From positions 1 to 17,627 of the forward strand of contig CAKVOF010000026.1 in the NCBI GenBank assembly GCA_934778125.1: 17,627 bases of DNA, in the 5' to 3' direction. How positions within the stretch are numbered: the stretch's first letter is position 1; each line of letters opens with the position of its first letter. The notes under the pieces are model-generated. The model did no database searches and had not been told where the DNA came from. It worked only from the letters and a program-made list of their open reading frames with translations. Shown piece by piece: positions 1-10,000 of the stretch. Both the position numbers and the translations under genes were made by a program. This stretch comes from an uncultured Clostridia bacterium. GTDB taxonomy: Bacteria; Bacillota; Clostridia; Christensenellales; UBA1242.

Positions 1-133
1 ATGGTCATTTATTACAATAAACTCCCACCTTGAAAATTAATCGAGCCTTGTTCTGCTTGCATTTTCGCTTTTTTATTATTTTCGTTTTTGAATTAGTAAT
101 GGTGAATGCTGTGCTTCGCAGTACTGTGTTTCT

Positions 134-189
134 GATTAATTTTCAAAATGGTCATTTATTACAATAAACTCCCACCTTGAAAATTAATC
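134..189. repeat. 56-bp imperfect palindrome at the junction of repeat copies 1 and 2
   Basis: The arms 134-160 and 163-189 are complementary at 22 of 27 positions around a 2-base centre. The outer 13 bp (GATTAATTTTCAA against TTGAAAATTAATC) and the inner 6 bp (TTTATT against AATAAA) are perfect. The window begins within an equivalent palindrome, whose 3' arm is at 16-42. It could form a cruciform or an RNA hairpin. It is AT-rich and has no T-tract directly after it, so it does not look like a terminator. Confidence 0.85.
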
Positions 190-280
190 GAGCCTTGTTC
201 TGCTTGCATTTTCGCTTTTTTATTGTTTCCGTTTTTGAATAAGTAATGATTAATTCTGTGCTTCGCAGTACTGTGTTTCT

Positions 281-481
281 GCTAAAATTTTAAAACGGTT
301 ACTTATTACGCATAAACAGAAAGAGAGCAGTGCTAATCGCACTTATGCTTGGGAAGTGTTCCCAAGCATTTTTGCTAAACGCAAAACTCTCAGTTTTGAA
401 TCATCGCAATTTATATTAAATGCCACTTCGTGTCGCTTATATAAATTTGCTCGATTATAAACTCCCTATTAAAATTTTAGC
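281..481. repeat. Split palindrome enclosing a hairpin-rich insert
   Basis: The outer arms GCTAAAATTTTAA (281-293) and TTAAAATTTTAGC (469-481) are perfect 13-bp complements. They occupy the same place in the repeat unit as the arms of the 134-189 palindrome but have a different sequence. Between them lie four nested hairpins: AGTGC/GCACT (329-343), an 11-bp stem (345-369), CAAAACT/AGTTTTG (382-398), and a long stem pairing 406-416 with 439-450 (one bulge) around a CAC-TTC-GTG mini-hairpin. The fold would be cloverleaf-like. The 6-bp direct repeat ATAAAC at 312-317 and 457-462 brackets the extra sequence, as a small insertion with target duplication would. A structured RNA is the alternative. 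Confidence 0.65.
345..373 (+). terminator. Terminator-like perfect hairpin with T run
   Basis: A perfect 11-bp stem (ATGCTTGGGAA, 345-355, against TTCCCAAGCAT, 359-369) closes a 3-base loop and is followed by T at 369-373. This meets the basic form of a rho-independent terminator on the plus strand. The T run is short and the hairpin sits inside a cluster of other hairpins, so it may be only one arm of a larger fold. Confidence 0.4.
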
Positions 482-586
482 GAGCCTTGTTCTGCTTGCA
501 TTTTCGCTTTTTTATTGTTTTCGTTTTTAATACAATAGTGCTTTGCCTATTTTTGCATTTTTGCTCAATAATTAATTAACGCATCA

Positions 587-616
587 AGTCCCTTAAGGTG
601 AGGGACTGTTTTTTTT
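587..616 (+). terminator. Rho-independent terminator
   Basis: A 7-bp stem, AGTCCCT (587-593) and AGGGACT (601-607), encloses a 7-base loop. One G and then eight T residues (609-616) follow. This is a standard intrinsic terminator for plus-strand transcription. Nothing upstream in the window on that strand looks like a protein gene. It therefore ends either a transcript that starts before the window or a non-coding transcript covering the repeat block. It also separates that block from the giant gene downstream. Confidence 0.75.
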
Positions 617-893
617 AAAAACACTGAGTTTAAAAGTATTAAAAAATATTGATTGCAAAAAATAAAATTAAGGAACTTGAAAGCAAAATAAATTTTCAAA
701 AATTAACGTTTAACAAAAACAAAAAAAGGCTAAATTTCAGGTTTATTTTTTAATTAAAATTGTTTTTTATCAAGTTTTGTTTTGTAAATTTATTTCAAGT
801 TTTTGTTATTAAAAAACATCTCCTTATAAAAATTATAAAAAGCATAATTTTAGCAATATTTGGCAATTTTGGTTGTTTATTGTTGTAATTTGT
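617..893. other. Very AT-rich non-coding spacer
   Basis: This stretch is almost entirely A and T with many A and T tracts, as is common upstream of strongly expressed low-GC promoters. No convincing gene is seen. It contains a long-range imperfect inverted repeat: AACTTGAAA (674-682) with TTTCAAGTT (793-801), and AAATAAATTT (686-695) with AAATTTATTT (786-795). In sequence this AT-rich, such pairing may be chance. A-tract curvature near the promoter is possible but untested. Confidence 0.5.
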
Positions 894-923
894 TTGACTG
901 CTGTTTTTAGTTCATTATATAAT
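894..923 (+). promoter_or_regulatory. Sigma-A type promoter for the giant gene
   Basis: The -35 element TTGACT (894-899) matches TTGACA at five of six bases. It is followed by an 18-bp spacer and a perfect -10 element TATAAT (918-923). A second TATAAT at 930-935 has no good -35 partner. Transcription would start near 930, giving a 5' leader of about 120 nt before the start codon. No operator or riboswitch fold was recognised in the leader. Confidence 0.7.
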
Positions 924-1033
924 ATAGTATATAATATTAACTTAAACATTTTATATAACAAGTTTAGTTATTATATCTACTATGGTGATGAATTTAAGTT
1001 TGTTGTTAAAATAAATAAGGGTTTTTTCACAAT

Positions 1034-1040
1034 AAGGAGA
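1034..1040 (+). promoter_or_regulatory. Ribosome binding site deciding the 1049 start
   Basis: AAGGAGA lies 8 bases before the ATG at 1049, an optimal Shine-Dalgarno spacing. The nearer ATG at 1042 is too close to this site and opens a frame of only 11 codons. This fixes 1049 as the start of the giant gene. Confidence 0.85.
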
Positions 1041-1048
1041 AATGAGAA

Positions 1049-4000
1049 ATGGCGAATTATTCAGAAAAACAAAATAATAGTTATGATAATGGGTTAGGTG
1101 AATTATCAAAAAATTTAAAATTAGGCGAAGCAAAGAATCCTAACGAAAAAGAGAAAAAGAAAAGAAAGTTATTGGTGTTCTTTATCTTTTTCTTTTCAAT
1201 TCTAATCGCTTCTGCGTTTGGTGTTTATTTTGCGATGTATAAAAGATGCACCGTTGTTTTTGAATACCAAATTGCAAGTGCTTTTGTTGGTGATGATGGT
1301 GAATTGGATTATGAAAATGGAGATTTCAAGTATAATGAAAAATCTGTTGTTAAAATAAAAAAAGGCACGGTTCTTTCATCAATGCCAACGCCAAACGAAT
1401 ATGAAGGTTATGAGTTTGTTGGTTGGTTCACCGATGAGGCGAGAACTAGAAAGTTCGATATTAATAAGCCATTGCAAAATGATAAAAATCATATTTTTGC
1501 AAAGTATGTTGCTAAGAAATACAATATTTATTTTGTAAATGAAAATGTTGATGGCTCTTATACTATTCTAAATGATTTCAACATGATTTGCTATATGGAT
1601 AAATTGGTTAAGAATTTCAATATCTCTAGTGTTGTGGAATCTATAAACACCTCATTAAGTACTAAAAGAGATGCATTCCAATACTATTTAGATGGATTTT
1701 ATCAATGCAAGTTGGTTAATGGTGTGTATGAAAAGCTTAGTAATAAAATAGTTGATTTAAATTCATTGTATTACAAATTGGAAAATGGTTGTGATGTTTA
1801 CCTTGTTTCGAAATGGAATAATCGTGAGTATAATTTAATATTGGAAATAAATGAAAGTGAAAAAGAAGAATATTTAGTTGAAGATAATTTAAATGATTCA
1901 AACTCATATGATTTAGTTTCGTCAAAAATTTTGAAAGTGGTGTTTAATGAAAAAGTTGAAGCTCAATTTAGTGAGTTTAGAGTTTTAAAACCTTTATTTA
2001 ATCATATTGGTTGGTATGGAGATGATGAAAACAAATATGTTTCATTAAATAATGTTGGAACTCTTACATTAAAGTATGTTGCAAGTGAAGGTGTTTGCTT
2101 AGTTGATGGAAATAATATTATTGCTAAGGCAAAATGTGAAAATAGTCAATATAGTGTTTCACTTAAACCAAAATTTGAAAACAAAAAAATAATGTTCAAT
2201 CTAAACGCGCCTAAAGCAAGTGGGGCTCCAACAGAGCTTTGTCCTTACACTGAAGAAATTAAAAAGGGGGTTCCAATTTTAATTAAAGATCCAACAACAG
2301 AAGGTTACTTTGAAGAAAATAATTATAAATTTATGGGCTGGTCTGGTTCAAGCACTGGAATTGCTCAATTCTTAAAAGATAGCTCAGTTTCGTTTACATG
2401 CGAAATTGAACAAAATGAAACAACTATTAAGATCGCATACAAGCTAAATGGCAATTCTTGCTCATTCAATAATAATGGAAACTTTGACTTATTTGCTGTG
2501 TGGACACCTTATTATGTTGTTGAACTTTATGCGAATATTTCCGAATTGAATAGCGGAAAGAATTTTTACAAATTAAAAGGTTTCGTTGAAGGAAGTGAAA
2601 GCACTATTGTTTTGGGTACATTGAACAATAGTGGCGATGATTATTTCGAAGAAGCTCAAAAAATTTATAAAGCAATAAGTGAAAAAGTAACCAAAGAAGG
2701 TTATAGAATAAATGGCTGGTTAACAGCTGATGGCTCGAATACTTTTTACTATAGGTCTAATGAAGTAACAGGAATTAAAATAAGTGGAAGTGGAAACCTT
2801 CAATCTATTTTCAAAGATTACGTTTTAAAACTATATGCTGACTGGGTGGCTAAATCTATTCCTTTTGAATATTATAGTTGCGATAATATTGCAAATATCA
2901 GTACATCAAATATTATTAAAAATCCAAATGTAACATTTGGTTCAACTATGTCGATTGATAATGTTGCTGATTGGGTTAGTAAGAATGCTGGGGATAATAA
3001 ACCAATTAAAGAAGATGGAAATAATGTGGTGGTTGGTTGGAAATTATATCTTGTTAAGAATTCAGACAAATCAATTTACAAACAACTATTTAGGTTCAAC
3101 CAAGTTGGTGAAAATTTAGTTAAAACTTTTATTTTCAATGGTGGTGGTGATTCTCCTAATAAAATAAATTTATGTAATGAAGACTATGTTAAAAATAATG
3201 TTACATCAATAAATATTAACGAATGCTTTAGATATAGTGAGAACCAAAAAATTTACTATAGTGAAGAGCGAGAAGATATTGATGAAAACTTTATTTACTG
3301 GTATGAAAATTTAAAAGATTTGCTTAGTGGTGAATATAAACTAGTATTTGTTCCGGCGATTGAAAAACATTTAACGCTTGTAGTTGTTGATTCACCTTTT
3401 GCGAAAAAGGATGAAAGTGGAAAATATGTTGGATTATTGAATGGCAAAAATTTTGAAGAGTTGAATGAAAGTAGTGAAGGGGTTATCCATTTCAACGCCA
3501 ACGAAAAAGCTTATGCAACTGGCTACCAATTAAATATTAGCGATATAATTGGTGGGCTTGTTAAAACGGGATACACATTTAAGTGTGTTAAAGCTTTGAA
3601 TAGCGATGTTGAATATGGTGCAACCTCAACATACATATTAGATGAGTATGCAACTGGAACTAGCACTGCAGTGCTTGTGGCGGAGTTTGAGGCTAACGAA
3701 TATTCCCTTACCATTTCAAATAGAATAGTAGAAGCTGATAATTCGATAATAACAAATTCAGTTTCTCAATCAACAATTAAATATGATTCAAACATTGTTG
3801 ATGGTTTAAAAGACTTTGAAAATAATTTATACATTCCAACAGGCTATTATTTCAAAGGTTGGGCGTTTGGTGAAGAGTGTAAGTTTGCTAACAACGCAGA
3901 AGACACAACAGGTTTATCGATTATTTCGAAAGATGAGAAATTTAACAAAACTGAAGGTGCCAGCATTGTTGCAGTGTTTGGCAGGGTGAAGTTTGATTTT

Positions 4001-7000
4001 AAATTTATTGATGATAATGGAAATGAAGTTGATTCAATAAACGAGTTAAAAGATCAAACAATTGCAAATAATGCAAAGATAACATTCACAAGTTCTGATG
4101 AGTCTGGAAAAGTTGTTAAGTTAAATGCTAGATCATCAATTATCTATAGATTGAAAACTCAATACGATTTTATTGAATTGTTAAATCGTGCTGTTGAGCT
4201 TGATGAGGCTTATGCTTCTGATGATGAGTATGTGAAAATCTTAGGCGAGTTGGTTGATGGCAAGCAAACTATAACTTTGATTTTCGATACCCAATCAACG
4301 AGTGTGGATTTAGTGTTTAGATATATTAATCCAAACACAAATTTGCAAAGAGAGTTGGACTACACTTATAATTATATTTTTGCTGATGGAATTTTAAGTG
4401 GGCTATACACTCTAATTGATAACACATCAAATAAGAATATATTTAATGGCTTTGATTTTGCTGGGTTTGAAGTTTTAGATCATTCGAACAATTCAAAGAA
4501 TAAGATTTTAACAATTGAAAATATTGGTGGCTATAAATTAATTGTTAGGGATTTAAGCAAAAATGAAACCGATGATAACTACCAAAAAGAATATAAAACA
4601 TTAAGTGAAGTTAAGGCGTTCTTTGAAGAAAACAATATTTTCCAAGAGAAATGGAATGCGAAAAAAGTTAGCGTTTCGTTTAATGAAAAAACCGTTTCAC
4701 TTCCAAATGGCGCAGAAATAAATTTAGATGGCTTAGGGAGCTTTGAGATTGATTTCAACAACTCATTAACTTTTAACGCAACCGATACATTACCTAATTC
4801 TATGAATATTAATCTTAACTTTGATAATGTTAATATTAAAACTTCTAATAAATTTTTAGGTGAAACTAAAGTTGTGGCTTATAAATTAGCTGGCTTTAGG
4901 TTTAACGATAAGAAATATGGATTAGGCGAAAGCATTACGATTAATGGCGTGGGTGTTGTTTCAAACGCTGATGGATTAAAAGCTACAATTGATCTAGTTT
5001 GGGAAAAACAATACACAGTTCTATTTATTGATGGTGAGGCAACCTCAAGTGAATCTAAACTTTGCCCAGTTGATAGTGGTGAAATGATAACAAGTAACCC
5101 AGTTAAAGATTTCAACTATGTTGAAAATATTTCAATTGTGTCTATAATGAGCATTGGGAATTTATCTAGATTTAAAATTGAAGGTTACTCAGTTTCAGGA
5201 TTTAACACGATCAACAAAAAAGCAATTTACGAATCATTCCAAATAAAGTCGGAATATGTTAGCGATGAATTTTTCATTTATTTATCTGCTATTAAAGTTG
5301 CGGAAGAGTTTACCATAGATATTTACGATAATGGAACACTTTTCACAACTGTATCATTAAAATATTTAACTGTTTTTGATAAAACATCAAACACGCTAAG
5401 TGGTTGGGTTTCAAAGATTGAAAAGAAAAACTCAACAGATAGATTTGTTATGGTTGAGATTGATTCTTCAACTCAAGTTCAAAACTATGAAGTTTTAGAT
5501 GAAACAAATATTAAAATAAAAGGCGATATCAAATTAAACATTGTTTGGACTAGCATTGAGGTAACATTTAATGCAAATGGTGGAAACTTTGAAGATTCTA
5601 GCACAACCAAAACCTACACCTATGCGGAAAATGAAAATTTGTTTAATAATACTTACATTGCAGTAGTTGGAGCAGATGAATATAAGCTTGAATTAGTTCC
5701 GATTAAGGTTGGCTATATTTTCAAAGGCTGGTCAACTGAATCAGTATTTGAAAATGTTAATGAAGCAAATTCAAATCAGAACATTATAATTAATAGTGAA
5801 GAAACACTATATGCTATATGGGAAAAAGTTGATATTTCAGTTGAGTTCAAACTTGGTGGAGCGCCGGGCTCGGTTGTTAATTTACCAAAAGATGAATATT
5901 TTGAATTGTGCAACAATGTGGAATTAATTAAATCACAAATTGGTGAAGATAAGTATACTGAAGAAAATAAATATTATATTGCTAATCCAAAAGATATTTT
6001 TGAAACAAAATCGTATACAACTGAATACACATATAACGGAATAAAAAGAAGACTAACATCTTTTACTCTTTCTTGTTATGCTTATAATTCATCAACAGGT
6101 GAGTTTGAAACAACCTTAAGCGATGTTTCAATTGATTATTCAAGCCCATTAATTATTTACACAAAATCAACCGAAGCAAACTTCTTTATTTTAATTAATG
6201 GAAATGAATATAAGTTGAATCCAACTGATAATAAAATAACTTTGAATTGCAGTTGGAGTAGAGTTCTTAATATTTCATTTAGTTTAGGTGGGGTTGGTGT
6301 TGTTAACACTAGCGATAGCAAAACAAAAGAAGTTGTTGTGGGTGAATATTTTGAATTGCCAGTTTTAACTGCATTAAGCACTGAAGAAAAAACATTGATT
6401 CGTTGGGAATACTCATATGTTGAGGCAGGCGAAACAAAAACAAAACAATTTGAACTTACAAACGCAGGTGGCGAAAGAAATAGAATCAAAATTTCAAATG
6501 ATTCAACTGAGTCTAATGTTATTCCATACAATTCATCAATTTCTACCTATGTTTTAAATGCTATATGGGAACAAGCAACTTATAATTTTAATTTCCTAAT
6601 TAAAAATGAAGATGGTTCATATATTGATTCTCAAATATCATATGCAAATGGAAAATCAAGAAGAGATGAAATTAAGTTCCCAACTAAGAATAATGTTGGA
6701 TTGCTTATCGCTGACAGCACAAAAGAAATTATTGGATGGAAGTTGGTTGATAAAGATAAAAAAGTTGCCCAATATGAAAATGAAGATGGTGTAACTGCTG
6801 AAGCACTATTCTATGTTGGTGAAACAAAACTAGTTTCAGAAATTGAAAACTTTATCAATTCAAATGGATTATCAAATGTTATAGAAAAAACGAATAACGG
6901 AAGTTATTACTATAGCAACTTATATTTTGTTGGAATTGTTAGGGCATCTAGCCATATTAATTTAGTTTATTCAAATGATAATATTGTTGTTAAAAAAGTT

Positions 7001-10000
7001 ATTAATGCAACAAAAGATGAACTTGAGTATTTCGACAGTAGTTATAATGCAGTCTCAATCGATAGCACTATAGAAAATGCTAAAGAAATAATTTGGAAAT
7101 ATGAAGACAATAGTAAGTTTGAAAAATTAAATGAAGGAACAACTTATGAATATGTTGTGAATAGTTTGAGCAAAACAGAAATTCACGCATTCTATAAAGT
7201 TCGATTTGAATTGAGTAGCGCGGATGACTTTTTGATTGCTGGTTTTGATATAAATAATATAAAAGAATATAAACACAATTCGGTAATTGAAATTAATTTT
7301 GATAGAAGTAAAGTTGATGGTTCAAGCAATTATATTGTTAGAAATGGTTACTTGCTTGCAGGTTTTGCTTCAAATGAGGCTGATGAAGCAAATAGAAAAA
7401 TTCAATTTGGAACTGATATAAATTTAAGTATTGTTGATAGTGGAATAACTTTATATCCAATTTGGAATAAGGTGCACGAAGTGATACTTGATGCTAATGG
7501 TGGCGTGATTAACGATAACGGAACTTATAGCAATTCAACTATTGTTAAAAATTATAATGGTTCGTCTGTGTTTGAAGATGGAACAAAAGTTTCCATTGAA
7601 AATATTATTGGAACACTTGAGTTTTCTAGAAATTTTTCAGTATTACGTGGCTTTGCTTTTAATAACTTAGCATCTGAGCCAGATTTTAATTTGAGCAATG
7701 GTGATTTAGTTCCATTCGAGTATGATATGGACACTGTGATAACACTATACGCAATTTGGGCTTGGGAAGAATACACAATTAACTATTATGATTCTAAGTC
7801 AAGCTACGATAATAATGTGTTGTTTGCAGTTGAAACTGTTACGTACAACGAGAAAGGAACATATGTAACAGGTGAAAACATTCCAGAAAAAGATGGCTAT
7901 GAATTTTCTTATTGGTATTATATTTCAGATGATAAAGAATTCAGATTCAACACATTAAAAGATGTGGCAGATGGAAGAGTTTCAATCGCTTCAAAACTAA
8001 CTAATAATTTAAGCCTTATTGCAAAATTTACTGAGATTTACACTATTACTTTCGAAAATGAAAGTGGAAAGGTTGAAGTTCCTAATGATAAAAAAGCCAC
8101 ATCAACTTCTCCAAATAATTCTATTTTCATTTCTCCAAGTGAGATTCCAGTTAAAGGTGGTTATGAATTTGCTTATTTCACAATTGTAACTTTGAATGAA
8201 ATAGGTGAAGAAGTTGAAAATAGAAACGATAAATTTACTATAGATAAAATGGCTGGCGCTAGAATTTATCTTGTGAATGGTGGTGGAAACACTGCAACCT
8301 CAATTGATGTTTCAATAAGTAAATTTAAACCAGACCAAAATATTATTAAGTTAAAATCTAATTGGATTAATATTGAATATTCAATTGTTTTGCAAACGCT
8401 AAATAATTCTGCTAAATACAACAATTATAAATATATCTCTGCTATTGATTACAATAGTGGATATAAATTAATTGAAAAACCATCTAACATCACATATGAT
8501 AACGAAGAGTATGCGTTTGTTGGTTGGTCGCCAATTAAATATGCTAATTTAACCGATATGCAAAACGCATTGGAAAGTGATGATGTGTTTGAGTTGGGTA
8601 AAACAATCAATGGTGCAATTTTTGATAAATATGCAAATGGTGCTACTGAGCTTACTTTGTATGCAATTTATTCAAACAAAAAATATAGCGTTACTTATAG
8701 CTTAGTTGTTTCTGAAAATGAAAACATTATATCAAACCTAGAAAATGTGGGTTATTTAACCAACGAAGTTGGAAACAAATTATCTTTAACCGATAACCAA
8801 TATCAAGAAATTGCGTTTGCAGAATCGAACACTCAAGTTATCAGTGCATATGCATGCACTGGTTATAGGTTAATAGGTTATATTATCAGTGGAACTACTA
8901 TTCAAGGATTACCTGAAAACATCACATCAATAACGCAAACAATCGATGGAAAGTTTGCTGGATTTAATGTGATTTTGAATAATTCTCACTATATGCAAAG
9001 TTTATCTCAAAACACTAATTTCACTTTCGTGTTTGAAAGGGTAACAAATGATGTTGAAATTAAACTTGTTAACGAAACAATTGGCGACTTCTCATCAAGT
9101 GTTAAAGTGACTATTGAAACATCATTTAATGGTAAAAAAGAAAATAGTGAATTATCTTCTAATAAAGTTTTAACAGTTCAACAAGGCTCTGTTATTAAGT
9201 TAACATTATCTTTTGATAAGTTCTCAGAGTTGAATAGAGTGATAGTTGGTGGAGTGGAAGACTTAGTTAGCGAAAATACACTTGAAATAGATGTTTTAAA
9301 CGACTTAAATATCACAATTGAATGTTTGCTTAAAGAGTTTACTATCTCTTATAAAAAGAATGTCGCAGAAAGCGAAAGCGTTTTGAATATGCCAAGTAAT
9401 GAAGTTAGAAAACTTGGTGAAACCTTATCAAAAGCATTAACCACACCAACTAGAAACAATTATAAGTTTATTGGCTGGAGTTTAGATCAAAACGGAACAA
9501 TTGTTACAAACTATATGCTAACAAATGCGGTTGGTGATGAGTTATTGACAATAAGTGGTGACATTTTGACAATTGACCTATATGCAATTTGGAAACCATC
9601 GCATAATATTACGTTTATATCAACAAATGGTGATTTAACCATAAATAATGAAAGTGTGGGAAGTGTGGTTGCAGTTGAGGATGATTTGATATCTTCTAAA
9701 TTAACAATTGCTAAAAACACATATGAATTCTTAGGTTGGGCTTTAAGTGAGAACGGTGAAGTAAAATATCAAGCAACCGCCCTAGAAAAAAATAATAACA
9801 TAATTTATTCTAATGAATTTGTGATATCTCAAGCTGAAGGTGTGAATTCTATTGTGGTTGGAGAAAATCCAACGAATGTTACTTTGTACGCAATATGGAA
9901 AGCCAAAACATTTGATGTTAAAATTTTAAACATTAGTGACTTGAGCGAGGTTAAATCATTTAGTGGTGTTTCTTATGATAATAAAGTACTAGATCTAGAT

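Larger units (their letters stand above)
1..528. repeat. 147-bp tandem repeat array (two full copies, one partial)
   Basis: Copy 1 is 1-147 and copy 2 is 148-294. Over the first 133 positions of the unit they differ at only six sites (unit positions 78, 82, 94, 102, 104 and 108). A third, partial copy matches the unit core at 482-528 over 47 bp with one mismatch, after an interruption at about 312-456. The window starts inside the array, so more copies may lie upstream. Each junction is a long palindrome, described separately. The core includes GAGCCTTGTTCTGCTTGC and a small hairpin in CTGTGCTTCGCAG. The minus strand of the units has short coding-like frames. The function is unknown; an intergenic repeat family or a structured RNA are both possible. 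Confidence 0.9.

Noticed and set aside
1..294. CRISPR array, because of the regular repeated units.
   Set aside because: The units are 147 bp and nearly identical over most of their length, with no short repeats separated by unique spacers, and no cas gene is seen.
134..481. Integron attC-like sites, because imperfect palindromes sit between repeated units.
   Set aside because: The GTTRRRY core and its inverse are not present at the expected ends, and no gene cassettes lie between the palindromes.
1042..1077. A tiny frame of 11 codons from the ATG at 1042, overlapping the start codon of the giant gene; possible leader peptide.
   Set aside because: Its ATG lies only one base after the AAGGAGA site, too close for efficient initiation, and it has no coding character. 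The ATG at 1049 has the proper spacing.
873..1097. A 74-codon plus-strand frame with a hydrophobic start, beginning at TTG and overlapping the start of the giant gene.
   Set aside because: It begins upstream of the promoter -35 element, has no ribosome binding site, and spans the promoter, the leader and the real start site in another frame. The hydrophobic look comes from AT-rich sequence.
6157..6531. A 124-codon minus-strand frame, the longest on that strand.
   Set aside because: It lies wholly inside the giant gene. Its sequence is the antisense shadow of AT-rich coding DNA, rich in Ser, Leu and Phe, with no ribosome binding site or recognisable domain. The other minus-strand frames inside 1049-17627 were rejected for the same reason.
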